A stretch of DNA of 64,000 nucleotides, taken from NCBI RefSeq assembly GCF_014356525.2, contig NC_052505.1, positions 46,828,969 to 46,892,968 of the forward strand, in the 5' to 3' direction. The notes beneath the pieces were generated by a model. The model was not told the DNA's origin and did not search any database. It worked only from the letters and a program-made list of their open reading frames with translations. The position numbers and the translations under genes are program-made. The stretch comes from Nilaparvata lugens (taxonomy: Eukaryota; Arthropoda; Insecta; Hemiptera; Delphacidae). Positions 18,581-32,630 of this stretch are shown piece by piece; position 1 is the first letter of the stretch, and the number at the start of each line of letters is the position of its first letter.

Positions 18581-21500
18581 AATCATAGGTTCAGCTAAGG
18601 TGTACAATGTTGTTTACGTTGCTTTTGTGACTTGAAAATTACGTCAAAGATACCCCCAAAATCGGCATTTTTCCAGCGTTCATTTGAATTTTCTCAGCAT
18701 TATCGAGAGTAAATAGACAGGAAATGTACAAAAATGTTCTAGGGAAAAAAGATTTAGATAAGATAAACGCCAGAAATCAGCGTTTTTATCAGTCTTATGA
18801 GAAGTAATAAATAATTATCAGAAAAGTTTCAAATTTTTTACAGTGGTTAAATACTGAGATGTACAACAACTGATGTGCTTGTGAATAATTGGGAATTCTA
18901 AAGATTATCGGCGTTTTCCCAGCGTTTCATGCGTTTTCCAGTGTTTCTGAGATCGAATAAACAGAAAACGTTCAGATATCCTAGAGAGGTCTTCGAAATT
19001 CTGCCGAAAGGTTTTCAGGAACGAATAAACTTGAAAGTCTTAACTCGATAGAAAGATTTTTTGGGAAATGACAATGCTATTTTAAGAGGTTTACAGTTCT
19101 TCAAGGCATCCTTTTAGATTTTTCAAATACACTGGATGGGACTTGAAGGAGCGAATATGAATCCTAATAACCTATCTACGTGGGAAACTTAAATTTTTCC
19201 GACTCCAAGCTATATGGTTAATATCAACTTTTTCGATGACTGCTTGATAGAAAACGTTCAAATTCGTATAGAAACGCTCAGAGGCTAATACCAAAATCTG
19301 CGTTTCCTAGTGTTTCCCTTCGTTGTCTCATTCAACTGGCAAGATCCTGAGAATTTGTATTTGACTATTTGACGGGAGGAAACAAGCTCAAATGAAGAAT
19401 TCAGGCGAGCGAAGCGAGTTCTGGATGATAGAGCCGTGAGTCCAGGGAGCGAACCCACCTGGTTAGACGGATAACTGCAACAATAATAATGACAGTGCCC
19501 ACTTTGCACATAATTAATTATTTCAATACAAATAAATAGTAATTTGAACGAGTTCAACAGCAGAGGGCACTCTCATAACACAAGAAGAGAGTCTGATGTT
19601 CCTATTCCTCAAATAAGATTGTCAAAGACAGATAAGAGTCATTACTATTAGAGATACTTGATATTCAATAAACTTACACTATGTGTTCATAATCTGCCAG
19701 CAAAACGTTTCAAATTAGTTGTTAGTAGATGGCTGAATAATCAGCTCTTATATAATCTCAGTGGATGGCATCCAACTAAGATACGATTGAAAAATGACCA
19801 AATCTTGCTGAGCTACTTGTTTTAAATTTTGTGAAATTGTTTTTTACACGCCATCATTTGAGTGAGCAATAAGAAAATATATTAAAGTAGAACATATTTG
19901 TTACAAATTTCCACGAATCCGTAGGCCTTCTGCCTCTGGTTTTTCGGGTTGAACTGTATGATACGAATAAACACATTTTTATATATCCAATTCAGCACAC
20001 CAGTATTTAGACCCAGAAAAACAAATAGGAAAAATCACTCACCCCAATCCAAACTATGACGTAAGGATATACCGATTTGTTACAAACAGGGTTTCAGGTG
20101 GTAAATGGGAATGAGGAATATGAAGGAGACAGAAAGGTGAAAACGAATCGATATTATTCTGGGATGGTGTGTTATCCGCTCTTGTGGTCCCTAGTCCTCG
20201 AACATTTGTACTGACTCGATATATATTTCACTCAAAGTATTTTAAACGATTTAGGGCGTTGGCTTTCAGTCTCAATATATTTTCACAAACACAAACATAA
20301 GCACAAGTTATGAATCAGTTACACGAACCGAATATATCATATTTACAAAAATAATGGGACGAATTTCCCACGATTACATATTCAAAAAATAACAAATTAA
20401 ACAAATAGGAGTTGCTAATTATGGATCAACTATCCAAATGAGAAACAATGATCTGTCGACAATGAGATCTGTTTTGCAACTGAGCTCAGCTCCGGGCTGC
20501 ACACGCCTAGAGCGGAGGGGATGGCTCAAGTCGTGAGAATGAAAACGATAACAGGACAAAATCTTTTCCTCAGCACTATGTAGCGGATAAAGGAAAACTA
20601 AAACTACTATACAAAGAAACTGGCTTGAACAATATTATTGTATTATTTTGTATTATTATTATGATTTCAATGGATATTGTATTATTGAATCAATGTTGAT
20701 TATGTTTGTGACCTTATGACGAAGCCTATTGCAATTTGTTTGTTTAATTGCAAATTAAGTATTCTTATCCTTTAGTATAGCTTCGCTCGCCTGCCAGCCA
20801 GTGTAATGATATACCGTATAATGTTTCACATTACGTATCACGACGCAAGCCTCCCCTTACCGAAGCGCGCACCTGAAATACGAACGCATATTTTAGACGA
20901 TAAAAACCCTACTCTCTTGATACTGCTTCATCACTCCCATCAGCCTTCGTTGCCTCTAGCTAGACGGATCAAGTAGGGTTTTTTGGGTGAATGGATCTGG
21001 CTGGCGAGCGGTTTTACTCTCGAAGCGTCTACTTGGCCTAAGCTTGGCGTCTACTACTTGGCCTACATTCCCGAAGCAAGCGATACAATGCAATGAGAAA
21101 ATGACTTCAAAGTACAATAGTAGAACTTCTATAATGTGCTTCACATCAACTACATTCATATACAAAATAGATGAAAGTTTTTGGATTTGAGTCACCAATG
21201 AAGTGCTCCACTTCCTTTATCTGAACGCTCGGCACTCATCAGAAACTGCATCAGTCTATCAGAAACTGAGAGAATATTGAATCTTGAGGAGGATTACAAA
21301 CCAGGAAAAACACAAATTCACTCACCATTATCACATAGAATGTTACTTTCATGTTATGAGGAGCAACTTTAACATACTTCTGTTTTATGCTAACAATGTA
21401 ATGTTAGGAATTGAGCTCCCTGCCTAATTAAAATACTCATTCGAGGAATTTCCTGTAGTCGATCCACAAAAATTGTATAGGAATCTGATTTTGGGATGCG

Positions 21501-22171
21501 CACAATTCGGCAAAAGAATATCGTGGACTGCGCAGTGCAATCTCAATTCGTTGAAGCGTTAGGTAACTGATGACTGGTACTTAAGTGCAGCTGCTGCGGC
21601 TGTTTTATTTGTGCGCTCACACTCATCCTCCTTCACTCTTACTCACCCCTACTCACACTCTTTCTCTCTGTCCAATAAATCGCTGGCCCATTCCAGCATG
21701 CGTTAGCGCGGCACATAGACTTTGCCACTTCATTACTGTTGCCGGAACGGAAACTGTGTGCTAATCGAAGTGGGTCACTCACTCGGTCATTACAAATTAT
21801 CAGGCCACGATTTGCTCCATTCCACGTGCACAACATAAAAACGCACACATGTTCTGGCAGTGACATGGAAACTGGTCTTTTTTCACATAATTTTGCAAAA
21901 TCTCTTGTGAAAACAAGGGTTTTTCATATCACTTACACATCCCTTCAGGACATACTTTGTTTTCATAAGAGGGGATGAAATTGAAGTTTAGCAGTTTCAG
22001 ACAAAAGGATTATTTTTGAAATAATATCATGTTAATCTAACAATCTTTCTCCTCTTGAAATGTTGAAGACTTGCACGGATTGAAAATTGGAGCAGTAAAT
22101 ATTCTATAAAAATGTTTTCAACATGTTTCACTTATTCAGCAGTTTTCTTGGTTTTATAAATATCAATATTT
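18581..22171. other. unannotated AT-rich stretch with weak repeats
   Basis: No gene recognised. Diverged segments around 18660, 18900 and 19290 share a GCGTTTYCCAGYGTTT-like motif also seen near 14340, so an old interspersed repeat is likely. A hairpin at 20902-20984 is listed separately. Short frames here have no domain, composition or splice context that supports coding. Confidence 0.4.
20902..20984. repeat. inverted repeat / potential hairpin
   Basis: AAAAACCCTACTCTCTTGAT (from 20902) pairs with ATCAAGTAGGGTTTTTT (20968-20984) apart from a 3-base bulge. The loop is about 47 bases. It could be a MITE remnant or a structured RNA; nothing else supports either. Confidence 0.5.
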
Positions 22172-22345
22172 GCCGGTCGGGTGAGTCTAGTGGCCAGGAG
22201 GGTAACAAACTTCAATCTGCTAGCACTGTCTCCTGGTTTTTGGGTTCGATTCCCGCTGTTGACATAGACGTTTGAACATCTAATCAATTCACCCACGCAC
22301 AAGTAAAAAACTTATGTTGGCATGATCCAAAATAAAGAAAAAAAA
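22172..22345 (+). mobile_element. tRNA-derived SINE
   Basis: The head GCCGGTCGGGTGAGTCTAGT resembles a pol III A box region, and GGTTCGATTCC (22243-22253) is a B box. A tRNA-unrelated body and an A-rich 3' end (AATAAAGAAAAAAAA) follow. It is not a functional tRNA: anticodon and acceptor stems cannot be formed convincingly. Confidence 0.6.
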
Positions 22346-24551
22346 TTTCCCCTCTTGAATTGTTGGATACTTCCAAAGATTGAGATGTATATAACAGTTG
22401 ATGATATAAAAGTTCATATATCGTAATATCAATATGAAGACGTTGCAAACAGCTTCTATTTGTCGATAGTTTTGTTTGTTTTACTCCATTTAAATTTCAG
22501 GATGTAATACTCCTGTGGTGCTCTCCCATTAGGAGGGAGTTGACGTCTTAGTAACACAGATTGGAAGAAATATGTCCTTTTTCAGTTCGGTCACGGTCTA
22601 TTGCAATAATAACTGTTTCATGTGATAGGACTAGCTCCATTGAACAATCATGGACTTCTGAATCAATTACCGGTGGCTGGGAACCCACCTAGAGCTGCAG
22701 TTCAGTAATTCTTTATTATAATCTCTTCATGTGATCAAGTTTTGGTCTTGGGCCTTGAGTGAGCATTCGGCTCAAAAATGGGAGAAATCACAATGAATTC
22801 GAAAAAATAATGAAATCGAATTGTTCATTGCCAAATAAAATATTTTAAATGTTGAAACAACGTCAATATCAGTCTTATATTAAAACTGTCATAATGTTTT
22901 TATAGTCTATGGCTGAAGTAAGTTTGGAAAATTATTACAGGAACCACTGTAATATTACTCTTAATGCACTCCAATCCATCAATTAGTGATTTCTTATCAT
23001 AAAATATCCAGTAATTGATTGGCAGGAACATGGAACATAATATATTACAGTGAATGTAACTATAACTATTTCTCATCAGTGTAAAAACAAGTACGTAGGT
23101 CGGTACCCTGTCTTGTACGAAAGAACGCAAGAATGGGCTATTATCAAATTATATTACTGCACACCAGTAATTCAAGCTGATCAATTACTATTTGACGAGG
23201 TACTTCATAGAATAACCCATTATTGCTCAGTAGACATTTCCATATCGGTTGGCTGAAATGGATTAGTTCTGGTAACTAATATACACGGCTTACATCGGCT
23301 TCCATCTAGTGGAAGCCATTACCGGCTCAGCATTCTATTCAAGAGCAGTAATGAGCGTCTATCAGTAGCATTGCGCGAGAAATGTGCATCAATTATGCTG
23401 ATACAGCATTTGAGCCAAAATTATTGAAATAATGCCGGATATGCCCATCTATTAGTCATGTTTTGATCAGAAGTTCTTCCGGATTGGTGAATTGGATTTG
23501 GTGAACGGTAAACTAGCACAAATGCCGTCCAACGCCTCTCTTTCTCGATATCAATCACTGAGTTATCATGGAATAGGTTCATTAGGGAGCTGATACTCGT
23601 ATTGCAAAGTCCATAATAACCCCACATCACCCACTCTCTGAACGGATGTTTCTATTATTCATTGGCCATGTTCATCTCCATGTGATAGGCATCTGCAGTA
23701 ATTAATTATTGTCAATCCTGGATTTGTTGATCATATTCTCATTTTCATAGATCTATAGAATGAACACATGAGCTTGTGCTGCTGATGATTATTATTCAGT
23801 GCCAATTATTTCTCTACAGCCCCCGCAAACCTTATTGTAGCACGATGCTTTTTGTTCCGTTCTATCTCTTATACAAGAATAGGAGCGTTCTGTTGCCTTA
23901 TTTTGTCGATTCATCAAAATACCTAAGCATTTTTCTTGGCACTTTCTTCGGTGACGTTTCCCGCGTGGCGTTTCCTACGAACCAACAAAATTCGATCTTG
24001 GCATTTCCTACGACGAACTGCTACATGCACTCAACTTGCATGTGTTACTGTTACTACTTGTATCTTAAAGGATCTATTTATGTTATCTGTCTAATATGTC
24101 ATCTTACTCCTCTGCTGCTATCCTGCATCATTCTGTAGGTGGAAGTGAGAGAGTCGGTTGAGAAGTCTATGAGTAAAGAAGGGACATCCTGTCCATTTTG
24201 AAAAATTCACGGATTTACTTTATAGTCGAATTGAATTGTCTACGGAGAATAAGAAACCCGTATACCATGCAAGTAGATAATTGAATACTAGTCATACCAA
24301 AGCATTATTAGAATAATTGATTTTCAACTCTACTCTTAATAATTAAATGCAACAGAACAGTATTATTTTTATTGATGTATTGCTTGTAAGATATGGCAAC
24401 ACAAGCTACTTTGTAAGGGGCACTACAAGAGAGTCATCTGCTTCATACAAATAATAGTTGAATTCCTGGACAGATAACAGTGACATATTATTCAAGCTGT
24501 TTACAGGTAGCAGTTCCTCAAAGAAAATGCCACTACTGAATTTTGGTTCGT
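22346..24551. other. unannotated AT-rich stretch
   Basis: No gene, RNA or clear repeat recognised. A 120-residue frame at 23776-24138 is hydrophobic and Tyr/Cys-rich but has no recognisable family or intron signals. Confidence 0.4.
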
Positions 24552-24685
24552 GAGAAACACCACCGTAGGAAGTGCCTCGGCTCCTGAGAAACGTTACCGT
24601 AGGAAGTACCACGGTTTTTGTGAAATGCCACCGTAGGAAGTGTCACGGTTCCGGAGAAACGCCACCGTAGAAGTGTCACAGTTCC
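24552..24685. repeat. 34-bp tandem repeat, four copies
   Basis: Unit GAGAAACNCCACCGTAGGAA followed by a GTGYCNCGGYTCCT-type half, four diverged copies head to tail. Confidence 0.8.
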
Positions 24686-26472
24686 TTCTCATTTGCTTCT
24701 TCTCTTAATCACGATAATTGAGGAAATTATTCCGCAATCCTACAATTCATTATCTCAAATTTCTTCTGGCTTCTGTGAAATATGGCAGCACTGTACTGTT
24801 CATAAGAGCAATTGCAAAGACTTATACTATCAGTCACTTATTACTGGTTAGTTTGGTCATCGTAAATTCAATAAATTTGCGATTGTGCTTAGACCAAACG
24901 ATTGAAAAATAAATATTACTTAGATGTCATCATAAAATTGACTACCTGTTAATTTTTCAGGACATGAATCTTGAAAGATCCATGTGGATCAAAACTCGGC
25001 TGTTTTTCATGTATAGTAATATTTGTCTCATAGATAATTGAATGCCCCTCTAAGTTACCAATTATTTCTTCGGTTACAGCCACTAAGTATCTGTAGAGCA
25101 GTGTAGGTTACTCATGTGAAAATGAATAACATTTTCATGCATTTCCACTGATTCATGTTCATGGCATTGCTCTTCAAAGCTCTCCCTTTTCAAGTATAGT
25201 AGAAACTTGAATACAACCGTGAATTCTGTGGGCGATAAGCCCGATTCATTTGAAGGCTCTATTGATCACAATTATATCCATGGACAAACTTATCTTTTAG
25301 AACTCTGTAACATTCAGGAATTATTGCGAATGTATGGATTCTTATGTTATGATCGCTTTCCAAGGAGAGCCATAACTTTTCTGATCTGTTTGCAAATCGA
25401 GACTCTCAATGCAATGAACGTATTACGAAAGTATGAATTGAGAAAATAGATAATTTCAAGCTGAGCAGAAATGAAGGCCAAGTGAGACCGTTACTTAATG
25501 ATACAGCGAATAGTAATCATTCGTGGAAGGTTTTATTGAAAAACAAGAGATTTCCTAACAATTAAAACAGTTCTCCCTGCAAGGAGGGATATAGAATAGT
25601 ATTGAGTTTGTGAGTAAGGAGGGAAAGAATATTGTAGAAGAGTCGTGATGATGGATCCAGCGGAGAATAGCAATCTCTAGACCACGGCTAGCCTACTAGG
25701 CTGAAGCATTTTGGTTGAAGGAGTAAGATAGACTGCGTGCAATACATAATCATCACTGACACTCACCTGGCTATACATTATTAACATCGCTCTTGTTTAT
25801 ACTCATCCATAGTTCGATAGGACTGACACTCACTTCAAACTGTCTGCATTGATTGGATGAGTAACACTGATGTTATTCATAATGCATGTTGACAGTTTCG
25901 AATGAATCTCATTGAAGATACATCATTGACAGTTCCAGTTCAATAAGTTGAATACAAACTATTGGAACTCATACAGTGAGATTCACGTTATAATGTCATT
26001 ACTTGAATAACGTTGGTTGGCCAAAATTACTGCCACTGCTTATCGACAGCTCTGTTCTTTTCTATCCCTAAGCCGTTGCCAAATCGTTTGTAAACTATGT
26101 AGAAATATGAACTTCCAAAACGTTTCAGATCAATTATGATAATTTATAATCAAATATGTATAGAATTGTTGTTTATCATAAATTAACAAGATCAACATTA
26201 TTAACAAGAATCAACAATTGATATTATATAAAATATACCTGGATGACTTGAATGACAGCTATCTACTATAATATAGTAGATATATATTATATTTATGGAC
26301 TATGGAAAGAAGTTGACAATGATGCCGTCCTATCATTTCTACTGACTTTATATCGTGAAATACTCCATTTTGATGGGAGTTTCTCGATCCAAGTATAAAC
26401 TGTGATAACATCTATCAAGTTAATGATCATTGGTATGTAATGTAGACGAGATGATGTCAATAATGCTTATTA
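24686..26472. other. unannotated AT-rich stretch
   Basis: No feature supported. Short frames (24718-24912, 25207-25449) show no recognised motifs. Confidence 0.4.
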
Positions 26473-27150
26473 GTGGAATTTAATTGTAATCTATGTATTA
26501 TGATTAAAATATTGGCCATCATTTTTTCGCATGAGAGTGGGACCGAAATATTCAAAGTTGCTGAGAATGACATGAATCTAGTCAAAAAATGGTTGTGCTC
26601 AAATATCCTTAGTCTTAATATATCAAAAACCATATTCATGAGTTTTGCTGCAAATGCAGGTGGTCAACCAAATGCTGAATTTAGGATGAAGCTGCATTTG
26701 AATGTACAGACACTCTTATCTGTAACTGCCCATCTATTGAGAAAGTTAATGGAATCAATATCTGGGTGTATTAAAGACGAGTATTTGAGGTGGAGTCCAC
26801 ACCTAACTTCCCTTCGCAGTAAACTAAAATATGCAAACTATAAATTTTACAGAATTAACAAAATGTTTAACTTGAAAAGTCTTAGGATGATAGACTAAGC
26901 TTTTTTACAGTCACTAATTCAATATTGTTTAGTTGTTTGGGGTGGAGCCTATGACACTCACCTTCTCAATTCATTTTTGATTCTAAAGTACATAATTAAG
27001 ACAATTTTCAAAGAAACCTAGGTTATATCCAAGTGAATCCCTCTCTGTTGAATTCAATGTAATGTCAATAGGGTAACTCTATTGATTCAAAAGTCTTCTT
27101 GAACATATTGTTAAGAACAAAGATGAATCTATCAGAACTGATAAGCTGTT
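26473..27150 (+). pseudogene. LINE reverse transcriptase remnant (3' part)
   Basis: The frame 26473-26898 encodes NLVKKWLCSNILSLNISKT, MSFAANAGGQPN and a YLRWSPHLTSLRSKLKYANYK segment. After its stop the reading continues in other frames with a QYCLVVWGGAYDTHLLNSF-like segment and a LILKYIIKT segment. Order and spacing match the region after the catalytic box of the minus-strand LINE at 15262-17598 (WFDEHILTLNIEKS, YGIKIWGGTYSNHLEK). It is an old fragment with several stops. Confidence 0.7.
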
Positions 27151-27665
27151 TTATAACGTGTAAGGGAGAGGAGGAACCTCCACCAAAAAATATTAGCTAC
27201 TGCTGGCCTTCACTGAAATATTGTAATGGACAAATAGAAAAGAAAACTACTCGTTTTATGGGTGGGCGCAAATAATGATAACAAAAATAAAAGAAAAGAC
27301 TATTTAAAACTTGAATATTATAACATTGGCTATTTCAAATGGTAAAATATATTTTAATAAAAACTACATTTGAAAACTAACTTTTAAGATTCTCAGATAA
27401 ATAAATATGATTTCATCAGACAGATTATAAAACGCTACACACTTGGTATCAAGTTAGATTGCATCTTTGTGTAGGGGAATATAATGGAATGGATCTTAAA
27501 AATCACCTACCTTTCGAGATGTCCCTCAGTTTGGAATCCGCTGATAGAAGTGACTTTACAAATAAAGATAGAATATCTTATTATCTGAACCAATGAATCG
27601 TTTCTAACTTGTCTTCACCAAAACTACAACTCTTTTTTAAACCGCCCGAACTGTTACAGAAAAAT
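27151..27665. other. unannotated stretch after the LINE remnant
   Basis: Probably decayed LINE 3' sequence, but I cannot align it with confidence. Confidence 0.3.
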
Positions 27666-28293
27666 CTGGTGTGGCGCACTCACACAACTTTCCTTGCCGT
27701 TATTAGAATTGATCACCTGACGCTAGTGTTCACGCGTATCACAAGTCTATTTATAAACAAAGATCTAAGCCAGCAGGTGACAGGACAATAACGCTGGAGA
27801 CATACGAGGTCTGATATCTCTTCACAGTGAATGATTTAATAGAATCAACAGTTGCCAACAGTTTGCAATTGGTTAATCACATTTTCTCGAATTTCGAGCT
27901 TAATTTCAATTTTATGCTCAATCCTCTCCACTGTTTTTTTTTGTTCAAATTGTATCTGAAGCCTGATAATTGAGAATCTGAAATCCAACTTTGCATAGAT
28001 GGGGCGGATCTCCTGAAATTTTTACAGATATGGGACTTGTGGCAATTTATAGAGGTTATCAATGACTATTCAAGGTATGAATTGATTCAAAATCGTTGGA
28101 GCCGTTCTCGAGAAAATCGCGAAAAACCCTGTTTTTGACAACATTTTCGCCATTTTAGCCGCCATCTTGAATTGGTTTGATCGAAATTGTTCGTGTCGGA
28201 TCCTCATATTGTAAGGACCTGAAGTTCCAAATTTCAAGTCATTCCGTTGAAGGGGAGATGAGATATCGTGTACACAGACGCACATACACTCAT

Positions 28294-28377
<84 letters not shown>

Positions 28378-28511
28378 TCAGACCAATACCCAAAAACAAC
28401 TTTTTTGGACTCAGGGGACCTTGAAACGTATAGAAATTTAGAAATTGGGGTACCTTAATTTTTTTCTGAAAGCAATACTTTCCTTACCTATGGTAATAGG
28501 GCAAGGAAAGT
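27666..28511 (-). mobile_element. common short repeat, copy 2
   Basis: It begins TCTGGTGTGGCGCACTCACA and ends with the fold-back CTTTCCTTACCTATGGTAAT...GGCAAGGAAAGT, the inverse of copy 1. AAAAA lies on both sides. It contains a (CA)n run at about 28295-28376. Confidence 0.82.
28295..28376. repeat. (CA)n microsatellite within the common repeat
   Basis: CA run with one AAACA interruption near 28310. Confidence 0.95.
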
Positions 28512-29084
28512 AAAAAGCTGTATTATGAGGAAAAACATGCCTATCCTCTTCACTAGATAAGACGGACTTTACTATGAGTCATCAAACGAGCTCTCCCAAA
28601 TAATGATAGTTTTGAGGTATAAATAAACTATTAGTCAATGCCAAACATGAAAGTTATCTCCAGTATACAATAATATTTTCTATCTATCGCTCGAGCGCGC
28701 ATTTGTTATTAAAGAGAAGAAAATGCTAAAGTTGATATTGAAAACAAACAAACAAACAACCTTCCTGTCAATGACAAGTGAGATACTGTTCATTGAATTA
28801 TAATTTGAAACTGTAAAATTCTGATCAATATGAAATAAAATATATAATAATTATAAATATAAAATGTCCCATATGACTAGATGACAAACGATTCAAGGTT
28901 GAGGTTCATAAGGAGACTGATTATGTATATGAGCACTAGATTTATGACTATTCCACCATTTGATTTTGAAGCAAAAGCTCGAGATGATTGATACCTGGAT
29001 TAAGAAGAGGTTCTTTTTTCGCTGGGAGCGGAATGGTGGTAATGTCAATTTGATTGTTTTTTTCTCATCCAATTTTGATTTTCC
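28512..29084. other. unannotated AT-rich stretch
   Basis: Nothing recognised. Confidence 0.4.
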
Positions 29085-29342
29085 AAGTTATTATATATAT
29101 ATATATAAATGATTTGTTTTTATATATATAAATACTCCCACCAGCGGGCAATATTATTTTTCTTTTGCTGGTGGCACCTAACAGATTCTACTCTTATCTT
29201 AAGTTTTCATGATTAATCAAGTTTTATTATTCATGTTTTTTCTTGGTTAAAGATATTGTACTTTTGTTGAAATTAGACTAGTCTATTTTCAATTTTTGTA
29301 ATATATGAATTTTTTGGCAAATAAATTTCAAATTTCAAATGT
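29085..29342 (+). mobile_element. probable LINE 3'-end remnant
   Basis: A (TA)n stretch is followed by a perfect 8-bp stem (CCACCAGC...GCTGGTGG, about 29139-29174), T-rich sequence, and a terminal AATAAATTTCAAATTTCAAAT tandem tail, the kind of short tandem 3' tail seen on CR1/Jockey-like LINEs. No coding part is left. Confidence 0.5.
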
Positions 29343-30539
29343 TATTAGACTCTCTTTATAATCGAGGATATGATTCAAAAATATTCCTGTAATTCTTTTT
29401 TGTTGAAAAATGTCTGATCAGACATCGGGAGGTCACTTTTATTTTGGTGTGCGATTCGACAGAACAGCGTCCAGTGAGTCGAGGCTCGATTGATTTTCAA
29501 AGGCCGTCGGTTGTAGCTGTAGCAAGCCAAAGCAAAATCCATTGTCGAGGCATTCCATGTTAGCGTGCTTGCCATCGCAAAGGCACATACACAGCTACTC
29601 TCAGATCCTATCGCAACTGTTCTTATGGAATAAACAAGAGAGAAAGAGTCAAAGAGGGAGAAAAATAAGTATGATAGAAGGAAAGGAAGTGTGAGAGTGA
29701 GAGAAGTGTGATGAAGCGAGAAATGAGCAGCCATATCGCACTCATACATCGGGCACACTTTGAATAAAACATAAATTACACACATATTAAACGAGTGGTA
29801 CATTTCAAAACGTGAATATCCTCAGTTTCACGGCCTTCTCCACTTTACACTGACATTCGTTGGACGGACATTTATATTACCTGGAAGTCAGCAGTGACAA
29901 CTTGATAATTGCTGGGGTGGGCGCTCTCTCTGCAATTCCCTTTTATGACGACTTTCCACCCTCTATTTCTTTATCGTTGACACTTTTGTGGACTACTATG
30001 AATGACGGATAACGGCTTTCCACTCACCCAAGAAATGGGCACATTTTGCCAATGTGTTTTCAACTACAGATTGATGAATTCCCCACAATAGGTTCAGTTT
30101 AATGTTTCAATACACGAGCTCTCATGCTGAATTGCATTCGAATTTGATGTTCATATAGAAAATAACACAATGAGAACGTGATCGGGACAATTAATGTTTT
30201 ATTTCCACTCTATATTTTTTTTCAATTTGTAATATTTAGTTTAGTATTCACATTGCATCTTGTATGTGTATAATTGTTTTCTGTGTGGAAATAAATTTAA
30301 ATAACATACTATTAGAGTTTCTTGTAGAACAAAGTAGAGAACAATTTCTCCCAAAAAGTAACATCAAGGAATACATTCTCTACTTTTCTACAAAACCAGT
30401 GTCAGCTGAGCCGTTTTTTTCACTGTGAAAAGATGCAGAATATTTACTGTTCACTTTATTGGTGTTGCTGAGGCGCTAGAGGTGTGTCAGAACAGTGCTG
30501 GGCTATGATAATATAAGGCCTGTCGCCGAGAATAGATAT
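29343..30539. other. unannotated stretch
   Basis: No gene supported. A 142-residue frame on the minus strand (29375-29803) has no recognisable motifs. Confidence 0.4.
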
Positions 30540-31010
30540 TAATGCGCGTTATTTGAAAAGTATATTGGGGGTCGGACTACAGGTCGGTGTAGCAGGGCGC
30601 GGGCTGTTTGTTATTGTAGCGCGTGTGGCGTGGCGGGCGAAGCGTGTTGCGTCGGAGCGGTTGTTGCGTCGCGTTCATTGTTTACGTCAGTCGTCTGGCC
30701 GCGCCCCGCCACAAACCCTCTCCTCAAAATCGCACGGTTTTTTGTTCTGGCGAGGACTGAGCGGTACGCTGGCATGGACACAGTCAAGCCAAGCCCCCGC
30801 TCTCATGAATTTATGACTCGTTGTCAAATGACGAATGTTCAGCCGGCGCGTAAAATAAACAGCACAGTCGTGAACATAAATTCGAAACCGCTGGCTGTAA
30901 ATAGACCGTTCGCAGAGAGCTGCTGCAGCCTGTATGGGCATCGGCGGTCCCCCTCCCATCCATCCTCTCAAAATGACCAAATACCCAGCTGGTCCCATTG
31001 ATTCACGCCT
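30540..31010. promoter_or_regulatory. GC- and CpG-rich island, candidate host regulatory DNA
   Basis: A sharp rise in GC and CpG (GTAGCGCGTGTGGCGTGGCG and similar) in otherwise AT-rich DNA, with no repeat signature. The right half carries homeodomain-like ATAAATT/ATTTATG motifs between GC-rich blocks. The frames here (87-123 residues) differ on both strands and have no domain. A promoter, enhancer or first exon of a host gene are all possible. Confidence 0.35.
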
Positions 31011-32630
31011 CTACAGCTCTGTGACGACATTATAGTCTCTTTTCCTTTCTCCCTCTCACAAGCAGAAGACTGCCAATCTCTGCTGCACACTTCGAACTGT
31101 CATCATTGGTTCTATGGGAAGTGATTGAGTCATCTATAAGGTGTCCTGACAGATCAAAGTAAATTTTGAGGACTAATATAATTAAACGAATGTGAATAAA
31201 TATTTCATTGATATTTTGAATTGTAATATAATGATCCTTAATAGGTCAGTATCAGTGTTTCGTGAGTTTTCTTAGTGAAATATTCGTCTAAAAGTGATGG
31301 CGATCTGAGTTCCCTTGTTCAAGGCCAGTTAGTAGTGAACCTCATACCGGGAATATCTCCTACATCGTGAACCTAGCCGCAATTTTGAATCTAACTTTAT
31401 TTATTCAAATTAGGAGGTGGGCATATGACACATGATTCCGTTACAGAATTTCAAGATTTCAGCAGAAAATTATTGGCAGAAACAGCACATCGATATCTCG
31501 AACCGTGTCAAAATTATTATTTATACTAATTGATTATACAAAAATGAAATAAATGAGTACCGTAGGCACATAAGAGATCTAAAAAGTCGAAACTATCAAA
31601 TGTTACTCTTTAAAGTGTTAGTTAATACTAAATTCTATTAACATCTACTTAAATAATACTTAACACTTTGAAAAGGAAAATCTGATCTGTCAGAAACTTA
31701 ATGTAGGTACTCTTTTATTTTACTCTTGTTGCAATTCATTGCATTTGTGATATATAGTTGAAATGTTTGTACTTTGTGGGAATAAATAAATTCGAATTCA
31801 ATTTAAATAGTATCTTAAAATGTGAAAAACTTTAAAACATCATCATCATCATCATCAGTGATCTACCTAGGGCAGGTTCATACATGATTCCTCCCTCCTC
31901 ATTCTTCTCTGTCCTGTGTGATTCTTTGCAGCATGGATTATTTTCTTTCCTCCCTGACATCTCCATTCTCCTCCGCCCCAGCGGCTTTGAAACGGTTCGA
32001 GATATGTTGTGCGGTGTTTGCCATTTATTTCCTCCTGAAATTTTGTTTTGATATCATGTATTATATCATGTCCAATTCACTTCTTGTAAAAATGACGTTG
32101 GAATCAAAATGGCGGATCCAAGATGGCGAACCTAAACTTTGATGCGACAGAAAAGTATTTTTTCCTTCAGTTACCTTGAAAAGTGACGATTCCTGCACTG
32201 ATTACAGATCGCAAAGATTCACTTCTCCGCTCTAGTGCGGGAAAAAATTTTTCTGCACACAAGATTTGCAACATGGCAACACAAAATAGTTGGTGGGTTA
32301 TATGGAGGATTAGTGCACGAAAACAAAAATTAAATTGGTAACAATGACTGTGGTTAGATTTTGATAAGAATCATTTCAATGGCTACCCTACATTTATGAT
32401 AAAATCCCAATCTAGAAATCCAAAACAAGAATAATGTTTATCTAAATCATAATTAAATAATCATCATTTACGAATTTTCATCATTAAATAATAAATAATA
32501 GTTCTTTTCTATTGATAATTATTATTTCAACTCCAAGTAATGAGAAAAGTAGCAAATATACATTATAAAATTCGTATTTTGAGGTTAAATGATTACCGTT
32601 CGATATTCATATAAATAAAAATAATAAAAA
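31011..32630. other. unannotated stretch with repeat fragments
   Basis: A (CAT)n run lies at about 31839-31857. The segment near 32105-32160 (GGATCCAAGATGGCG followed by TGCGACAGAAA) resembles 47030-47080, so both are fragments of one interspersed repeat. No gene. Confidence 0.45.

Noticed and set aside
23776..24138. 120-residue hydrophobic frame as a membrane protein
   Set aside because: No family resemblance, no splice or promoter context, and composition explained by AT-rich DNA.
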